From contig NZ_JASNRC010000003.1 in assembly GCF_030411995.1 (NCBI RefSeq), positions 62,001-126,000 of the forward strand: a DNA stretch of 64,000 nucleotides, read 5' to 3'. This DNA is from Massilia sp. YIM B02769. Its GTDB lineage: Bacteria > Pseudomonadota > Gammaproteobacteria > Burkholderiales > Burkholderiaceae_D. Position numbers and translations under genes: made by a program. Shown piece by piece: positions 54,986-64,000 of the stretch (position 1 is the first letter of the stretch; each line of letters begins with the position of its first letter). Under the pieces are notes generated by a model, which was not told the DNA's origin, did no database searches, and worked only from the letters and a program-made list of their open reading frames with translations.

Positions 54986-56155
54986 ATGAAAATCCATGAG
55001 TATCAGGGCAAAGAAATCCTCCGGAAGTTCGGGGTGACGGTACCGCGCGGCATTCCGTGCATGTCGGTGGAAGAAGCCGTCAAGGCAGCTGAAGAGCTGG
55101 GCGGCCCGGTCTGGGTCGTCAAGGCCCAGATCCATGCTGGCGGCCGTGGCAAAGGCGGCGGCGTGAAGGTTGCCAAGTCGCTGGAGCAAGTCAAGGAATA
55201 CGCAGAACAGATCATGGGCATGCAGCTGGTCACGCACCAGACCGGCCCGGAAGGCCAGAAAGTCCGCCGCCTGCTGATCGAAGAAGGCGCCGACATCAAG
55301 AAGGAACTGTACGTCTCGATGGTCACCGACCGCGTGACCCAGAAGGTCGTGCTGATGGCCTCGTCGGAAGGCGGCATGGACATCGAAGAAGTCGCCCACA
55401 GCAACCCTGAAAAAATCCACTCGATCGCGATCGACCCATCGGTCGGCCTGACCGACGCCGAAGCGGACGACATCTCGACCAAGATCGGCATCCCTGCCGA
55501 ATCGCTGGCCGAAGCCCGCCAGAACCTGAAAGGCCTGTACCAGGCTTACTGGGAAACCGATTCGTCGCTGGCCGAAATCAACCCGCTGATCCTGACCGGC
55601 AACGGTAAAGTGATCGCCCTGGACGCCAAGTTCAACTTCGACGCCAACGCCCTGTTCCGCCAGCCGGAAATCCTGGCCTACCGCGACCTGGACGAAGAAG
55701 ATCCAGCCGAAGTCGAAGCATCGAAGTTCGACCTGGCCTACATCTCGCTGGACGGCAACATCGGCTGCCTGGTGAACGGCGCCGGCCTGGCCATGGCCAC
55801 CATGGACACCATCAAGCTGTTCGGCGGCGAGCCGGCCAACTTCCTGGACGTGGGCGGCGGTGCGACGGCTGAGAAAGTCACCGAAGCATTCAAGATCATG
55901 CTGAAGAACCCAGGCCTGAAAGCCATCCTGGTCAACATCTTCGGCGGCATCATGCGTTGCGACGTCATCGCCGAAGGCGTGATCACCGCATCGAAAGCCG
56001 TCTCGCTGAAAGTGCCGCTGGTCGTGCGCATGAAAGGCACCAACGAAGACCTGGGCAAGAAGATGCTGGCCGACTCCGGTCTGCCGATCATCGCCGCCGA
56101 TACGATGGAAGACGCAGCCAAGGCCGTGGTCGCCGCTGCAGCTGGTAACGCCTAA
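54986..56155 (+). CDS. sucC: Succinyl-CoA synthetase, beta subunit
   Basis: With SucD, converts succinyl-CoA to succinate with substrate-level phosphorylation in the TCA cycle. The 389-residue protein has an N-terminal ATP-grasp domain ([36 protein letters not shown]), LAEINPLIL, and the ligase/CoA-domain part [30 protein letters not shown] and [21 protein letters not shown] end. sucD starts 17 bases downstream; this is one operon. AGAAGGGAAGCC precedes the start. Confidence 0.98.
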   Translation: MKIHEYQGKEILRKFGVTVPRGIPCMSVEEAVKAAEELGGPVWVVKAQIHAGGRGKGGGVKVAKSLEQVKEYAEQIMGMQLVTHQTGPEGQKVRRLLIEEGADIKKELYVSMVTDRVTQKVVLMASSEGGMDIEEVAHSNPEKIHSIAIDPSVGLTDAEADDISTKIGIPAESLAEARQNLKGLYQAYWETDSSLAEINPLILTGNGKVIALDAKFNFDANALFRQPEILAYRDLDEEDPAEVEASKFDLAYISLDGNIGCLVNGAGLAMATMDTIKLFGGEPANFLDVGGGATAEKVTEAFKIMLKNPGLKAILVNIFGGIMRCDVIAEGVITASKAVSLKVPLVVRMKGTNEDLGKKMLADSGLPIIAADTMEDAAKAVVAAAAGNA

Positions 56156-56172
56156 TTCGAAGGAATAAACAA

Positions 56173-57054
56173 ATGTCGATCCTGATCAACAAAGATACTA
56201 AAGTCATCACCCAGGGTATCACCGGCAAGACCGGTCAGTTCCATACCCGCATGTGCCGCGACTACGCGAACGGCAAGGCCGCCTTCGTTGCTGGCGTGAA
56301 CCCGAAGAAAGCCGGCGAAGACTTCGAAGGCATCCCGATCTACGCCAACGTGTCGGAAGCCAAAGCCGCCACCGGCGCAACCGTGTCGGTCATCTACGTC
56401 CCGCCAGCGGGCGCAGCTGCCGCCATCTGGGAAGCCGTCGAAGCCGACCTGGACCTGGCCATCTGCATTACCGAAGGCATTCCTGTCCGTGACATGATGG
56501 CCCTGAAGGACCGCATGGCCAAGGCCGGCTCGAAGACCCTGCTGCTGGGCCCGAACTGCCCAGGTCTGATCACCCCGGACGAAATCAAGATCGGCATCAT
56601 GCCGGGCCACATCCACAAGAAGGGCCGCATCGGCGTCGTCTCGCGCTCGGGCACCCTGACCTATGAAGCAGTTGGCCAGCTGACCGCACTGGGCCTGGGC
56701 CAATCGTCGGCAGTCGGCATCGGCGGCGACCCGATCAACGGCCTGAAGCACATCGACATCATGAAGATGTTCAACGACGATCCTGATACCGACGCGGTCA
56801 TCATGATCGGCGAAATCGGCGGTCCGGACGAAGCCAATGCCGCGCATTGGGTCAAGGACAACATGAAGAAACCAGTCGTCGGCTTCATCGCCGGTGTCAC
56901 CGCTCCTCCGGGCAAGCGCATGGGCCACGCCGGCGCGCTGATCTCGGGCGGCGCCGATACCGCGCAAGCCAAGCTGGACATCATGGAAGAGTGCGGCATC
57001 AAAGCCACCAAGAACCCATCGGAAATGGCACGCCTGCTGAAGGCCATGCTGTAA
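56173..57054 (+). CDS. sucD: Succinyl-CoA synthetase, alpha subunit
   Basis: The CoA-binding and phosphohistidine subunit, 293 residues. It has an N-terminal Rossmann CoA domain (QGITGKTGQFHTRM, VIYVPPAGAAAAI), LLLGPNCPGLITPDE, GRIGVVSRSGTLTYEA and the phosphorylated His252 in GKRMGHAGALISGG. AAGGAATAAACAA precedes the ATG. The operon ends in a strong terminator. Confidence 0.98.
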   Translation: MSILINKDTKVITQGITGKTGQFHTRMCRDYANGKAAFVAGVNPKKAGEDFEGIPIYANVSEAKAATGATVSVIYVPPAGAAAAIWEAVEADLDLAICITEGIPVRDMMALKDRMAKAGSKTLLLGPNCPGLITPDEIKIGIMPGHIHKKGRIGVVSRSGTLTYEAVGQLTALGLGQSSAVGIGGDPINGLKHIDIMKMFNDDPDTDAVIMIGEIGGPDEANAAHWVKDNMKKPVVGFIAGVTAPPGKRMGHAGALISGGADTAQAKLDIMEECGIKATKNPSEMARLLKAML

Positions 57055-57077
57055 TACCGGACATTTCTTGTCTCGAG

Positions 57078-57103
57078 AAGGGAGCCTGCGGGCTCCCTTT
57101 TTT
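57078..57103 (+). terminator. Rho-independent terminator of sucCD
   Basis: Nine-base arms AAGGGAGCC and GGCTCCCTT with a TGCG loop and a T run to 57103, 24 bases after the sucD stop. Confidence 0.9.
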
Positions 57104-57178
57104 ATTGCCGGTTGCGCCTGGCACGGCACGACATTTTTTGCGCACTCAGCTGTTGCCCGACAGAAATTGCGCATGAGC

Positions 57179-57225
57179 TGACAAAATTTGTCACCGAAAA
57201 AGCGAGCTCTGCCGTAATTTGTCGC
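57179..57225 (+). promoter_or_regulatory. Possible PilR-type enhancer site upstream of pilA
   Basis: TGACAAA-A-TTTGTCA (57179-57193) is a perfect palindrome, and a further TTTGTC half-site lies at 57219-57224. Both are upstream of the sigma-54 promoter, at about -75 to -45 bases from its -24 element, a normal distance for an enhancer-binding activator. PilR sites in Pseudomonas contain TGTC repeats, so PilR is the natural candidate. Confidence 0.55.
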
Positions 57226-57266
57226 TTTTGTTTCAGAGAAACTAATGATTTTGTGGGGAAATGACC

Positions 57267-57282
57267 TGGCACGGCGCTTGCA
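57267..57282 (+). promoter_or_regulatory. Sigma-54 promoter of pilA
   Basis: TGGCAC-GGCGC-TTGCA matches the RpoN consensus, with GG (57268) and GC (57280) separated by exactly 10 bases. The pilin start lies 70 bases downstream. Type IV pilin genes in Pseudomonas are driven this way with PilSR. Confidence 0.9.
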
Positions 57283-57351
57283 ATAGGTTGAGCGTGGCAC
57301 CAAGCAAAGCATGACCAACCGAATTCCCTGACCCCTCTGGAGAGACTTACC

Positions 57352-57858
57352 ATGAAACAAATGAAATTCGTCAAGAAAGCACAAGCCGGCTTCACCCTGA
57401 TCGAACTGATGATCGTCGTTGCCATCATCGGCATCCTGGCTGCTGTCGCGATCCCTGCATACCAGGACTACATCGCCAAGTCGAAGGCAGCTGCTGCCTA
57501 CGCTGACATCACCGGCGGCAAGACTGGTTTCGAAATGGCTGTTGTCGAAGGCAAGACTACCACCGCTGAAGCGTACGGCACTGCTTCGGGCCTGCCGACC
57601 ACCACCGGTAATTGCTCGGCCTTTACCTACGCTCTGCCAACCACGACCGCTACCGCTAACGAAGCTGTGATCACCTGCACGATCGATTCGCCAGGCCGTC
57701 TGGCGGCTGTTCCAGCCACCGGCGCAAAAATCGCCCTGTACCGTTCGGGCAAAGGTGAGTACAGCTGCAAAACGGTTGGTTTCGCTGACGCGAAATTCAT
57801 GCCAACCGGCTGCACCGCTGCTGGTGCTGCTGACGAAGAAGAAGGCGGCGAAGGCTAA
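57352..57858 (+). CDS. pilA: Type IV pilin, major-pilin type
   Basis: A 168-residue prepilin. The class III leader (13 residues, basic) ends at Gly13; the mature chain begins [27 protein letters not shown] with the usual Glu5. A variable domain follows, with one Cys pair in GNCSAF...VITCTID and the C-terminal disulfide loop between YSCKTV and PTGC. After that loop there is an unusual tail of about 14 residues, [20 protein letters not shown] precedes the ATG. Expression should depend on RpoN. Pili of this type serve adhesion, twitching and DNA uptake. Confidence 0.95.
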   Translation: MKQMKFVKKAQAGFTLIELMIVVAIIGILAAVAIPAYQDYIAKSKAAAAYADITGGKTGFEMAVVEGKTTTAEAYGTASGLPTTTGNCSAFTYALPTTTATANEAVITCTIDSPGRLAAVPATGAKIALYRSGKGEYSCKTVGFADAKFMPTGCTAAGAADEEEGGEG

Positions 57859-57898
57859 TCGACGCTTTGCAACACCGGGCTGGTCGAACCGACTGGCC

Positions 57899-57937
57899 CA
57901 TAACAAAAAGACCGCCTCGGCGGTCTTTCTTGTTATG
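57899..57937. terminator. Bidirectional hairpin terminator
   Basis: A nearly perfect palindrome from CATAACAA to TTGTTATG with a GACCGCC/GGCGGTC core and A/T-rich flanks. It lies between the pilA and PilZ genes, which converge. Confidence 0.85.
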
Positions 57938-57977
57938 TGGCCTATAGCAATGACGTAAGCCCCAGCGCCTCGGCAAT

Positions 57978-58682
57978 TCAGACAATCTTCTGCCGATCCG
58001 CCAGCAAGGCCTCGTACGTCATGTTCTGCAACAGCGTGTAATGCACCGGATCGAGCGCGGTGAATTGCAGCCCGTAGGTGAACACCTCGCCATCCCCCGC
58101 CTGCACCACGTTCACATTGCGGATCGCCGCCCTGGTCGCAACCCGTACCTCCTGGTTGTCCGGCGGTGCCTTCAGCGCAAACGCCAGCATGAGCGCTTCC
58201 TCGTCCTGCGGCAGGCGGCTCTTCGATTCGATCAGCGCGCCGCTGACCGACAAATTCACGATGGTGCAGTCCTGCTGCCCGTCGTGTCCCTCGCCGCCTA
58301 TCCGCGCCGGCAAGTCCACCTTGACCCGCATCGCCGTGCGCAGGCTGGTGCCCTGCACGGATCGTGGGAAGGAGACGTGCACATAGAACAGCGGCCGCAT
58401 GAAGATGCGCTCCACGGTGCAGGCGAACGAACACACCTTGATGCCCGAGAACACCCGGATCGTCAGGCGCTCGCCTTCCGCCAGCGCAATCGGCGCACCG
58501 TTTTCCATCGGGATCTTGAGAATGATGTACTCATCCTTCAGGTAACCGATCAGGCAGGAAAAATGCTGAACCGGCTTGATGCGGCGGTGCGTGATGAACT
58601 GCAGGCGTGTGCCGACCTGCAGATTCATGGTCTCGAAATCGATATCCTCGGGTTTCAGCTCGTGCGCTTGGCCAACATGCAT
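57978..58682 (-). CDS. PilZ-domain protein, YcgR-like flagellar brake
   Basis: A 234-residue protein with an N-terminal YcgR-type domain (about 1-110; LQVGTRLQFITHRRIKPVQHFSCLIGYL) and a C-terminal PilZ domain (about 115-225) with both cyclic-di-GMP motifs: the RxxxR box in SLRTAMRVKV and DxSxxG-like NLSVSGALIES. Such proteins slow or steer flagellar rotation, or affect surface behaviour, on binding c-di-GMP. The ATG at 58682 has only a weak ribosome binding site, so the start could be the Met at residue 19. It converges on pilA, a suggestive but unproven functional link. Confidence 0.88.
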   Translation of the reverse strand: MHVGQAHELKPEDIDFETMNLQVGTRLQFITHRRIKPVQHFSCLIGYLKDEYIILKIPMENGAPIALAEGERLTIRVFSGIKVCSFACTVERIFMRPLFYVHVSFPRSVQGTSLRTAMRVKVDLPARIGGEGHDGQQDCTIVNLSVSGALIESKSRLPQDEEALMLAFALKAPPDNQEVRVATRAAIRNVNVVQAGDGEVFTYGLQFTALDPVHYTLLQNMTYEALLADRQKIV

Positions 58683-58776
58683 GGTGGGTATCCAGATAGC
58701 TGACCGCCTGGCCAGCAAGGACCGGTATGATACCAGTGCTTGTCGGAATGAAAAAACGCCCATTGTCACTTTGGCC

Positions 58777-58806
58777 AAAAAAAAGCCCGCTGGATCAGCG
58801 GGCTTT
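58777..58806 (-). terminator. Rho-independent terminator of the S9 peptidase gene
   Basis: Eleven-base arms AAAGCCCGCTG (58782-58792) and CAGCGGGCTTT (58796-58806), with a minus-strand T run at 58777-58784, 20 bases past the peptidase stop. Confidence 0.9.
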
Positions 58807-58825
58807 GCGGGCGAAACAGACAGTG

Positions 58826-60880
<2,055 letters not shown>

Positions 60881-61094
60881 TCGATCCTCTTCAAGCGTGT
60901 CTCGGTGTTATGTGTTGCCAAAGCACGGTTGTGCCGTGGGCAAACCAGCAATTTAACACGTTTGGCAGATGCAGCCAGGCTGTCGGCTTTGGCCAACTTT
61001 GGAAAGAAATCCGTCACGTACGTCGAAACGGCGGCTGTCGGATCGTCGTACCGGCAGAGGGCTGTCCTCTTTACTCCAGAACAGGGAAACGATC

Positions 61095-61541
61095 ATGTCC
61101 ACCAATACCGTCGAGCTGCACCGCATCCTCAAATCCCCCGCCGACCGCGTGCACCGTGCTTTCGTCACGCCCGGCGCCCTGGTCAAATGGCTGCCGCCGC
61201 ACGGCTTCTTCGCTACCGTGCATGAGATCGAAAGCCGGATCGGCGGGCGCTACCGGATGTCCTTCACCAATCTCACGACCGGGCACAGCCATTCATTCGG
61301 TGGCGAATACATGGAGCTGGAGCCGGGCAGGCGCTTGCGCTACACGGCCGAGTTCGACGATCCGCAACTGCCGGGGCGGATGCAGACGACCGTCGAGCTG
61401 GGCGAGGTGTTTTGTGGCGTGGAACTGAAGATCAGGCAGGAAGGCATCCCTGCCGTGATTCCTGTCGAGGCCTGCTACCTGGGCTGGCAAGAGTCGCTAC
61501 AGCTGCTGGCGCAACTGGTCGAGGCCGAAGTCCGGGAATAA
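61095..61541 (+). CDS. SRPBCC (AHSA1-like) family protein
   Basis: A 148-residue START/Bet v1-like protein: VELHRILKSPADRVHRAFVTPGALVKWLPPHGF at the start, IGGRYRMSFTNL, GEYMELEPGRRLRYTAEFDDP and a C-terminal helix with GWQESLQLLAQLVEAE. The domain has a hydrophobic ligand pocket; the ligand is unknown. The ATG at 61095 was chosen because the domain begins there. The 123 bases after the stop have no notable signal. Confidence 0.85.
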   Translation: MSTNTVELHRILKSPADRVHRAFVTPGALVKWLPPHGFFATVHEIESRIGGRYRMSFTNLTTGHSHSFGGEYMELEPGRRLRYTAEFDDPQLPGRMQTTVELGEVFCGVELKIRQEGIPAVIPVEACYLGWQESLQLLAQLVEAEVRE

Positions 61542-61665
61542 GACAAGCACCGCGCGCGTGGATGACAAGACAGGCAACTGAAGAGTAGACTCGATGGTGC
61601 ACCGCACAATGCGGTGGTTCGTCCCCATTGGCCTGTCCATTTTGTCTACTCATCAGGAGAGCAGC

Positions 61666-61998
61666 ATGTCGACCATGAACGCATATCCAAGTCCAGTCTA
61701 CCCTGCCATGCCGATGCCTTTCTTTGGCATGTGGTCCGACGTGGCTGGCTTGTACAGGGAAGTCGTCAAGACCAATACGGAGCAGTTGTTCCTGAGTTCA
61801 GCGAAAGTGATCCAGGAGCAGATGCTGCGCGCCGTCATCACCGCGGCGCAATCCTGTACCGATGCGCTCGCAAAGAACGCCCTGTCGGTCCAGCAGCAGT
61901 CGATGGAACGCTTTGCCGAGGCAAACGGAAAAGCCGTCGGCCTGATGGGCCAGGCGTTCACGCGGGTGTGGATGGGAAGCCTGCCCGCTGTGAAGTAG
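61666..61998 (+). CDS. Small phasin-like helical protein
   Basis: A 110-residue protein with a Pro/Met-rich start (NAYPSPVYPAMPMPFFGMWSD) and two amphipathic helices rich in Ala, Gln, Lys and Ser (LFLSSAKVIQEQMLRAVITAAQSCTDALAKNALSVQQQ). Size and pattern resemble small phasins that coat polyhydroxyalkanoate granules, common in this group. I cannot confirm the family by sequence alone. AGGAGAGCAGC precedes the ATG. No PHA genes are in the window. Confidence 0.6.
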   Translation: MSTMNAYPSPVYPAMPMPFFGMWSDVAGLYREVVKTNTEQLFLSSAKVIQEQMLRAVITAAQSCTDALAKNALSVQQQSMERFAEANGKAVGLMGQAFTRVWMGSLPAVK

Positions 61999-62188
61999 GG
62001 GCAAGGTCAGCTTGCCTGGCAACGTGGGCGGTGCCGAGTGCGTCGCCCTTCCTGGTGCGGCCAATAGGATTTGATGACAATTTGATGGCAATTTAATGAC
62101 AACTGGAACTTGTCAAATACTCAATGTGTGTACATACTCAGCGTCGGACGACGATATCGTCGTCAAACTAGCTAACAGGGACACTGAC

Positions 62189-62557
62189 ATGCGTATATTG
62201 CTTCCAGTTTTGGCAGTAGCATCGTTGGGCGCGTGTGGCGGTGGCGGTGACGGTGGCGGGCCGGACATCCAGACCCGAGTGGCCGGAATCAAAGTGTTTA
62301 AAGCGACCGGCTCGCTCCAGTGCAGCGGCGGCGGTCTCTCGCTCACTGCCCTGCAAGAGCAACTGGCGGCAGCCAACGTCCAGGTCCGCTCTGCCGAGTG
62401 CGGGACGGATGGCCAGCCTATGCCGGCGGTATGCGGCGCCCCCGACGGCAAGATCGGGATCTTCGAGATTGCGGTCGCTGACGACGCCGCAGCTGCCACA
62501 GCCGGCTTCAAGCCTCTGAGTACCCTGCCGGGTGCAAAGACGATTCCCTGCTCGTGA
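62189..62557 (+). CDS. Small lipoprotein of unknown function
   Basis: A 122-residue protein beginning with a lipoprotein signal (MRILLPVLAVASLGAC, Cys16) and a Gly-rich linker. The remaining 100 residues contain four cysteines (QCSGGG, AECGTDG, AVCGAPD and the C-terminal PCS), suggesting two disulfides. The pattern FEIAVADDAAAATAGFKPLS has no family that I recognise. The ATG at 62189 has a GGGA 7 bases upstream; a longer upstream frame lacks support. Convergent with moaC. Confidence 0.72.
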   Translation: MRILLPVLAVASLGACGGGGDGGGPDIQTRVAGIKVFKATGSLQCSGGGLSLTALQEQLAAANVQVRSAECGTDGQPMPAVCGAPDGKIGIFEIAVADDAAAATAGFKPLSTLPGAKTIPCS

Positions 62558-62584
62558 AAGGCATTCGGGCTGGCCGAACGACGG

Positions 62585-63091
62585 CTATACCGCCGCCGTC
62601 CAGTCGCCCGATTTTCCGCCGTGCTTTTCCAGCACCCGCACATTCGTCATGACCATGCCCCGGTCGGCCGCCTTGCACATGTCGTAAATCGTCAGCAAGC
62701 CGACCTGCACGGCGGTCAGCGCTTCCATCTCGACCCCGGTCTTGCCGACAGTTTCCACCTGCGCCCGGCAATGTACGCTGTTGTTCGTTGAATCGACCTC
62801 GAAATCCACCGCCACGCGCGTGATCGGCAGCGGGTGGCAGAGCGGCACCAGGTCGCTGGTGCGCTTGGCGCCCATGATGGCGGCAATGCGGGCGATGCCG
62901 AGCACGTCGCCTTTCTTGGCGTTGCCCGACTGGATCAGCGCCAGCGTGGCCGGCAGCATGCGGATGGTGCCGGCGGCCACGGCGATGCGGTGGGTTTCCT
63001 GCTTGGCGCCGACGTCGACCATGTGGGCCTGGCCGCTGGCGTCGAAATGGGTGAGCGGGCTGGTGTCGGTGGGCGCGTTGGAACTGGTCAT
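62585..63091 (-). CDS. moaC: Cyclic pyranopterin monophosphate synthase
   Basis: MoaC forms cyclic pyranopterin monophosphate in molybdenum cofactor synthesis, acting after MoaA. The 168-residue protein has [52 protein letters not shown] with the active-site His, [25 protein letters not shown], and the Lys/Arg-rich end. MoaA is not in the window. The start at 63091 lacks a good ribosome binding site; the Met at residue 24 (in AHMVDVG) is too far into the domain. Divergent from the M48 protease gene. Confidence 0.94.
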   Translation of the reverse strand: MTSSNAPTDTSPLTHFDASGQAHMVDVGAKQETHRIAVAAGTIRMLPATLALIQSGNAKKGDVLGIARIAAIMGAKRTSDLVPLCHPLPITRVAVDFEVDSTNNSVHCRAQVETVGKTGVEMEALTAVQVGLLTIYDMCKAADRGMVMTNVRVLEKHGGKSGDWTAAV

Positions 63092-63168
63092 GATCTTGTT
63101 GGTATGCTCGAGTAAGAAAGTGTTTCCGCTGGCGGCAAGCCGTGCGCGGATGCGGTTATCATAGCACC

Positions 63169-64000
63169 GTGAAATCGCTGACCTATTCCGCGCTGAGCTC
63201 TTCCACGCCCTCCGCCTCCAGGCGCTGGCGCCGTTCCCTGGCCGCCCTGCTGGTGTCGGTCGCAACCGGTCTTGCCTGCGCAGCGCCGGCCGGCCAAGCC
63301 GCCAACGCCGCCGCCGGCGTGCGCCTGCCGACCCTGGGCGACACCGCGCGCGGCGACCTGTCGCCGATCATCGAGCGCAAGCTCGGCGAAGAGATCATGC
63401 GCGAGATCCGGCGCGACCGCGATTACCTCGACGACGACCAGATCCTCGATTACCTGAACCATTTCGGTGGCGCCCTGGTCGACGCCGTACCCGGCGCGCG
63501 CGGCGAAACCGGCGCCGACTTCGGCTTCTTCGCCGTGCGCGATCCGGTGCTGAACGCATTCGCGCTGCCCGGCGGTTTCATCGGCATCCATTCCGGGCTG
63601 CTGATCGCGGCCCAGACCGAATCCGAACTGGCCTCGGTGATGTCGCACGAAATCGGCCACGTGTCGCAGCGCCACATCGCGCGCATGATCGGCCAGCAAA
63701 AACAGGATGCGCTGCTGCCGCTGGCCGCGATGATCCTGGCTGCGCTGGCGGCCAAGGCCAGCCCCGATGCGGCGATGGGCGTGCTGATGGGCGGGCAGGG
63801 CCTGGCGATCGACCGCCAGCTCGCCTTCAGCCGCGACGCCGAGCGCGAGGCCGACCGCGTCGGTTTCCAGATCATGGGCGCGGGCGGCTACGACACCACG
63901 GGCATGGTGGCCTTCTTCAAGCGCCTGCAGAGCGCCAACAAGGTGTACGGCGAAATGCCGGCTTTCCTCAGCAGCCACCCGCTGACCGGCGAGCGCATTG
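63169..64000 (+). CDS. bepA: M48 family metalloprotease, BepA-like (3' end outside window)
   Basis: The visible 277 residues from a GTG at 63169 have an Arg-containing signal peptide ([20 protein letters not shown]) and the BepA/YfgC layout: [40 protein letters not shown], the zinc motif HEIGH in [17 protein letters not shown], and [18 protein letters not shown] with the third zinc ligand Glu. BepA processes LptD and outer-membrane beta-barrel proteins in the periplasm. The usual C-terminal TPR domain would lie beyond the window end. The start is a GTG without a strong ribosome binding site. Confidence 0.88.
   Translation, partial: MKSLTYSALSSSTPSASRRWRRSLAALLVSVATGLACAAPAGQAANAAAGVRLPTLGDTARGDLSPIIERKLGEEIMREIRRDRDYLDDDQILDYLNHFGGALVDAVPGARGETGADFGFFAVRDPVLNAFALPGGFIGIHSGLLIAAQTESELASVMSHEIGHVSQRHIARMIGQQKQDALLPLAAMILAALAAKASPDAAMGVLMGGQGLAIDRQLAFSRDAEREADRVGFQIMGAGGYDTTGMVAFFKRLQSANKVYGEMPAFLSSHPLTGERI

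Overview
The window reads as a chromosomal segment of a high-GC betaproteobacterium of the Oxalobacteraceae, most like Massilia or a close relative. This is inferred from gene content and gene order (nadK-recN, hemH then grpE-dnaK-dnaJ, hda-HAD-pcnB-folK-panB, recA-recX, sucCD-pilA, a PEP-CTERM protein) and from recognisable protein sequences; no 16S or other rRNA is present to confirm it. Nearly all of it is housekeeping and metabolic DNA. I found no tRNA, rRNA, CRISPR array, prophage or transposase.

Layout. 0-5.7 kb: end of a TolC-type channel, a HAF-repeat lipoprotein, ribB under an FMN riboswitch, gloA, osmC and two uncharacterised proteins. 5.7-9.9 kb: nadK-recN behind a LexA box, a NYN-domain protein in AT-richer DNA, and ohr. 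10-17 kb: hemH, the grpE-dnaK-dnaJ chaperone genes with a sigma-32 promoter, and a carbonic anhydrase overlapping a MazG-like pyrophosphohydrolase. 17-23 kb: gabD with a small partner, exported HiuH and GlcG/HbpS-type proteins divergent from an OmpR-type two-component system with a CusR/HprR-like box between them, and a PEP-CTERM protein with a Pro-Thr linker and a sigma-54 promoter. 23-30.5 kb: a polyamine catabolism region (puuD, puuA, putrescine aminotransferase, a Na+/solute symporter and a second glutamine-synthetase-like enzyme). 30.5-34.4 kb: the glycine betaine/proline transporter proVWX. 34.5-41.5 kb: an unknown membrane protein, thpR, panB, a DUF486 protein, and the overlapping run folK-pcnB-HAD-hda, divergent from purM.

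41.6-51.7 kb: two tandem S9 peptidases, then a response regulator, sensor kinase, DUF4212 subunit and large Na+/solute symporter followed by a PPi-dependent phosphofructokinase, all on the minus strand. 51.8-57.1 kb: recA (LexA box), recX, a lipoprotein, a DUF2889 protein and sucCD. 57.2-64 kb: a type IV pilin under a sigma-54 promoter, a PilZ/YcgR-like protein, a third S9 peptidase, small proteins, moaC and the start of a BepA-like M48 protease.

Cross-cutting themes are: (i) a family of intergenic inverted-repeat elements built on the core GTGGGCACTCCGTGCCCAC, present at six places, one with a nested palindrome and 65-bp perfect arms; (ii) DNA-damage control of nadK-recN and recA by two readable LexA boxes; (iii) two sigma-54 promoters, both serving surface proteins; (iv) carbon and nitrogen salvage through polyamines, GABA and succinate semialdehyde. 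I did not find an obviously new multi-gene system. The repeat family and several regulatory sites are the most informative non-coding signals.
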